From positions 1 to 21,430 of the forward strand of contig JADHYX010000318.1 in NCBI GenBank assembly GCA_027604685.1: DNA of 21,430 nucleotides, read 5' to 3'. The notes under the pieces were generated by a model. The model was not told where the DNA came from and ran no database searches. It worked only from the letters and a program-made list of their open reading frames with translations. The position numbers were made by a program, and so were the translations under genes. Shown here piece after piece: positions 19,388 to 21,430 of this stretch. This DNA is from Lobulomyces angularis (taxonomy: Eukaryota; Chytridiomycota; Chytridiomycetes; Lobulomycetales; Lobulomycetaceae). How positions within the stretch are numbered: the first letter of the stretch is position 1; the number at the start of each line of letters is the position of its first letter.

Positions 19388-21024
19388 TTATTCAAAACAA
19401 CCAACTCCAAAGCAAGTTTCACTGGAAGAAAAACTGGAGGAGGACTTGGAACTAGAAAAGCTAGAAAAACCTGAAGATGTTGATGAATCTCCAGTTTCAA
19501 ATACTGTTGAATTCTCAGTCGTAGTAGCATCACTTGTGGAGGAGATTTCAGGTTGTTCAACAGTCGCAGTGGAACCATCAACTGATGGTGAGAAATTACA
19601 CTTCTTTGGGGCTGGCAAATTATGATGTTCATACCAATGGCAAGAATGTCCATGTCCGTTTGGTCCTGTAGTACCTCTTGGGTGTTCTTTGTCATCTCCT
19701 GCGTCTGTTCTACTTGGGGTTCTATCAACTGTTGTGGTGAAGGTATTAAAAACAGTAGTAGTTGGTCTTTCTCCTTCAACAGTTTTGATTACTGTAACTA
19801 GAAAATTAAAAAAATTTTTATTTAGTCTGTTTTCAATCTTGCTATTTTATTTACCTGTTCCTGTTCCTGTTTTAGTCTCAGTTTCTGTTTCTGTTTCTGT
19901 TTCTGTTGCTAAAGAAAAAAAATAGGTTTGTTAAAACTTAACCGTTGTTTCTAATTACCTGTTACTGTTACTGTAGCTATCAAAGTAAAAACGTCGTTGC
20001 TGCTTTCTGTAGTAGAAGTGGTAATAACTGTCAAAATTGTTGTAGATTCTGTAGCTGAATCTATAGTAGTTGTAGCGTCAGCAGTAGTAAAATCTTTAGT
20101 AGTTGTAGCGTCAGCAATAGTAAAATCTTTAGTAGTGGTAGCGTCAGCAGTAGTAAAATCTTCAGTTATCATAAAAACTAAATTTGTTGAAACTTCTGGA
20201 GTAGGCCCAGCTTCTGTGGTGCTTGAAGAAGTGGATATCAAAACCACATTTAAATTTGGTGCGTCTGTATCTTCTGGGAAAGGTAAGAAAAAGTCATCAA
20301 TTGCACCACTGGGTACAAAAGAAGGTTCTGAAGCTGATTTAGTAATAGTAGATTGTAGAGTAACTGTTTTAGTAGTGTCTGTTACAGCTAAGCCAGATGG
20401 AATTTGAGCAATATTTGTTGGTGCTTGACCAATGGCTGCATCATTTACAAATCCAATTATTACATTTTGAGTTTCAGTTACAGTTTGAGTAGGTTCTGCA
20501 ACATTAAAAACTGTTGAAGTAAATGAATCTGATGACGAAAAACTACTGGCGGAAGAGAATGAACTAAAGGAGCTGAAGCTACTAATGAAAGTTGAAACAG
20601 TCGTGGTTTCTGTAGCGGTTGTAGTCGAAACTTCTTCATCACTAGAGCAGTCTTCACTATCTTCATTTGTGTTTTTGTGGGAATGTTTGTGATGATGTTT
20701 GTGATTATGTTCATGACTATGCTCATTGTGATGGTGATGTTTATGACTATTTCTGTGGTCATGACTATTTCTGTGATCATGAATATGTCTGTGACGATGG
20801 TTGTGACCGCCGCTTTCATGATTGTGTACTCCATCTAAACAAAAAAAAAAGAATTAGGCGATAATGCAAAAAAACTTAATATGTTTACTGATATCTCCGT
20901 TTCTATCTAATCGAAAACGATTATGTCTGTTGTGTGATGGCCCGTCTTGTCTTTTACTAAGATTTGGTACAATTGCTGCAGATGCGACAAAGTTAACAAT
21001 CAAAACTAGATTTAATAATTTCAT
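19388..21024 (-). CDS. Secreted mucin-like protein 2 with a His-rich domain and one HGHSCHWYE module
   Basis: Four exons (20889-21024, 19959-20834, 19855-19908, 19388-19797) give 491 residues. The protein starts with a signal peptide (MKLLNLVLIVNFVASA), followed by LSKRQDG, a Kex2-type KR site that would leave an N-terminal Gln. Residues 49-98 contain 24 histidines, then an acidic NEDSEDCSSDEE patch. Next come Ser/Phe-rich and Thr-rich stalk sequence with an 11-residue repeat, a short exon of Thr-Glu pairs, and at residues 396-422 one copy of the module seen four times in secreted protein 1. The tail is Ser-rich and ends with two cysteines four residues apart (ETCFGVGCFE). There is no GPI-type hydrophobic tail. 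All introns are phase 1. Metal binding by the His-rich part is plausible but inferred. Confidence 0.88.
19598..19678 (-). repeat. HGHSCHWYE module, copy 5
   Basis: This is the only copy in secreted protein 2. It keeps the Arg-Gly start, GPN step, core and both cysteines, but has His-His instead of Lys-Asn after the Glu, adding two more histidines. Confidence 0.9.
20065..20163 (-). repeat. Tandem repeat, 33 bp x 3
   Basis: Three 33-base units encode an 11-residue Thr/Ala/Asp repeat (TADATTTKDFT-type) in the stalk of secreted protein 2. The copies differ by only a few bases. Confidence 0.88.
20677..20826 (-). other. His-rich domain coding segment
   Basis: Fifty codons with 24 His, mixed CAT and CAC, interleaved with Asn, Arg, Lys, Ser and Asp. 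Sub-motifs DHRNSH (twice) and HKHHHH/HKHHHK suggest growth by small duplications. The mixed codons argue against simple triplet expansion. Confidence 0.9.
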
Positions 21025-21430
21025 TGTTTTTTTTGATAATATTTTCTTATGGTAGTTAAGTTTTTTTTAAACTTATTTTTAAATTGTTACTTTATTTTTA
21101 GTTTTTAATTAAATTCTCGATGCATTTTCATGGTAGTTTAAATAAGAAATTTAACACCCTCTTCATGAATCTTAAACACCCTTTTAAAATTTTCAACGCG
21201 TTTTTAGAGCAGGGTTTTAGTAAAAATTTTTGTGGTAACGGGTTTTAATTTAATTGTTAAAATTTTAAAGTGCTGTTTTACCTTCTTTTACACACCACAA
21301 ATGAAGAAAACAAGTGAAAACTATCTCAATAACTCTAAGGAAACTTTATTTTACGTTTTTTGCAACGAAATTTAAAAAAACAATTTTTTATTAAAAATAT
21401 ACATTTTTTATATTTTTTTTTTTTTAAATT
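21025..21430. other. Upstream region of secreted protein 2
   Basis: This A/T-rich stretch presumably holds the promoter of secreted protein 2. ATGGTAGTT occurs twice (near 21050 and 21130). I see no gene up to the window edge. Confidence 0.4.

Noticed and set aside
20065..20163. Possible CRISPR-like array
   Set aside because: The 33-bp units are directly adjacent without spacers and encode an in-frame protein repeat in a eukaryotic gene.
20478..20834. Minus-strand Ile/Thr/Met-rich frame and plus-strand Cys/Asp-rich frame (20667-20864) over the His-rich domain
   Set aside because: Both are off-frame shadows of the CAT/CAC repeats; the His frame alone joins the signal-peptide exon and the downstream module.

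Overview
This window is eukaryotic nuclear DNA. It is very AT-rich, its genes are broken by many short introns (mostly about 35-115 nt) with GT donors and T-rich tracts ending in AG, and the intergenic DNA is mostly homopolymer A/T. A DRC3 gene (a flagellar dynein regulatory complex subunit) means the organism builds motile flagella. Secreted Ser/Thr-rich proteins, one with a Kex2-type KR site, and the compact intron-rich layout suggest a zoosporic early-diverging fungus or fungal relative (chytrid, Cryptomycota/Rozella-like or aphelid). The lineage is inference; the gene structures were worked out by hand-splicing and reading-frame continuity.

Layout. 1-2239 (+): C-terminal part of a large WD40-repeat protein. 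2530-4667 (-): kelch-repeat protein with one membrane span and a cytoplasmic tail. 4857-5975 (-): FAD/NAD-binding ferredoxin-reductase-type oxidoreductase with a possible N-myristoylation signal. 6748-6968 (-): a 58-residue two-exon gene. 7161-9529 (+): secreted mucin-like protein 1. 10082-12235 (+): DRC3. 12472-13727 (-): four-CBS protein. 14088-15316 (-): UBA/zinc-finger/UBX protein. 15590-16611 (+): F-box-like protein. 17030-18566 (-): ankyrin-repeat protein. 19388-21024 (-): secreted mucin-like protein 2 with a His-rich domain.

The most unusual content is the pair of secreted Ser/Thr-rich proteins at 7161-9529 and 19388-21024. They share a 27-residue module centred on HGHSCHWYE, with two cysteines and a cluster of histidines. 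It occurs four times in the first protein and once in the second. I do not recognise this module. The second protein also has a stretch in which 24 of 50 residues are histidine. Together they look like a small family of extracellular or surface proteins that could bind metal or form disulfide-linked material; that role is inference.

The other genes are mostly cellular housekeeping and flagellar genes with no operon-like logic. DRC3, the WD40 protein and perhaps the 58-residue protein may share a flagellar theme, but only DRC3 is firm. No tRNA, rRNA, transposon, CRISPR array or prokaryotic feature was seen.
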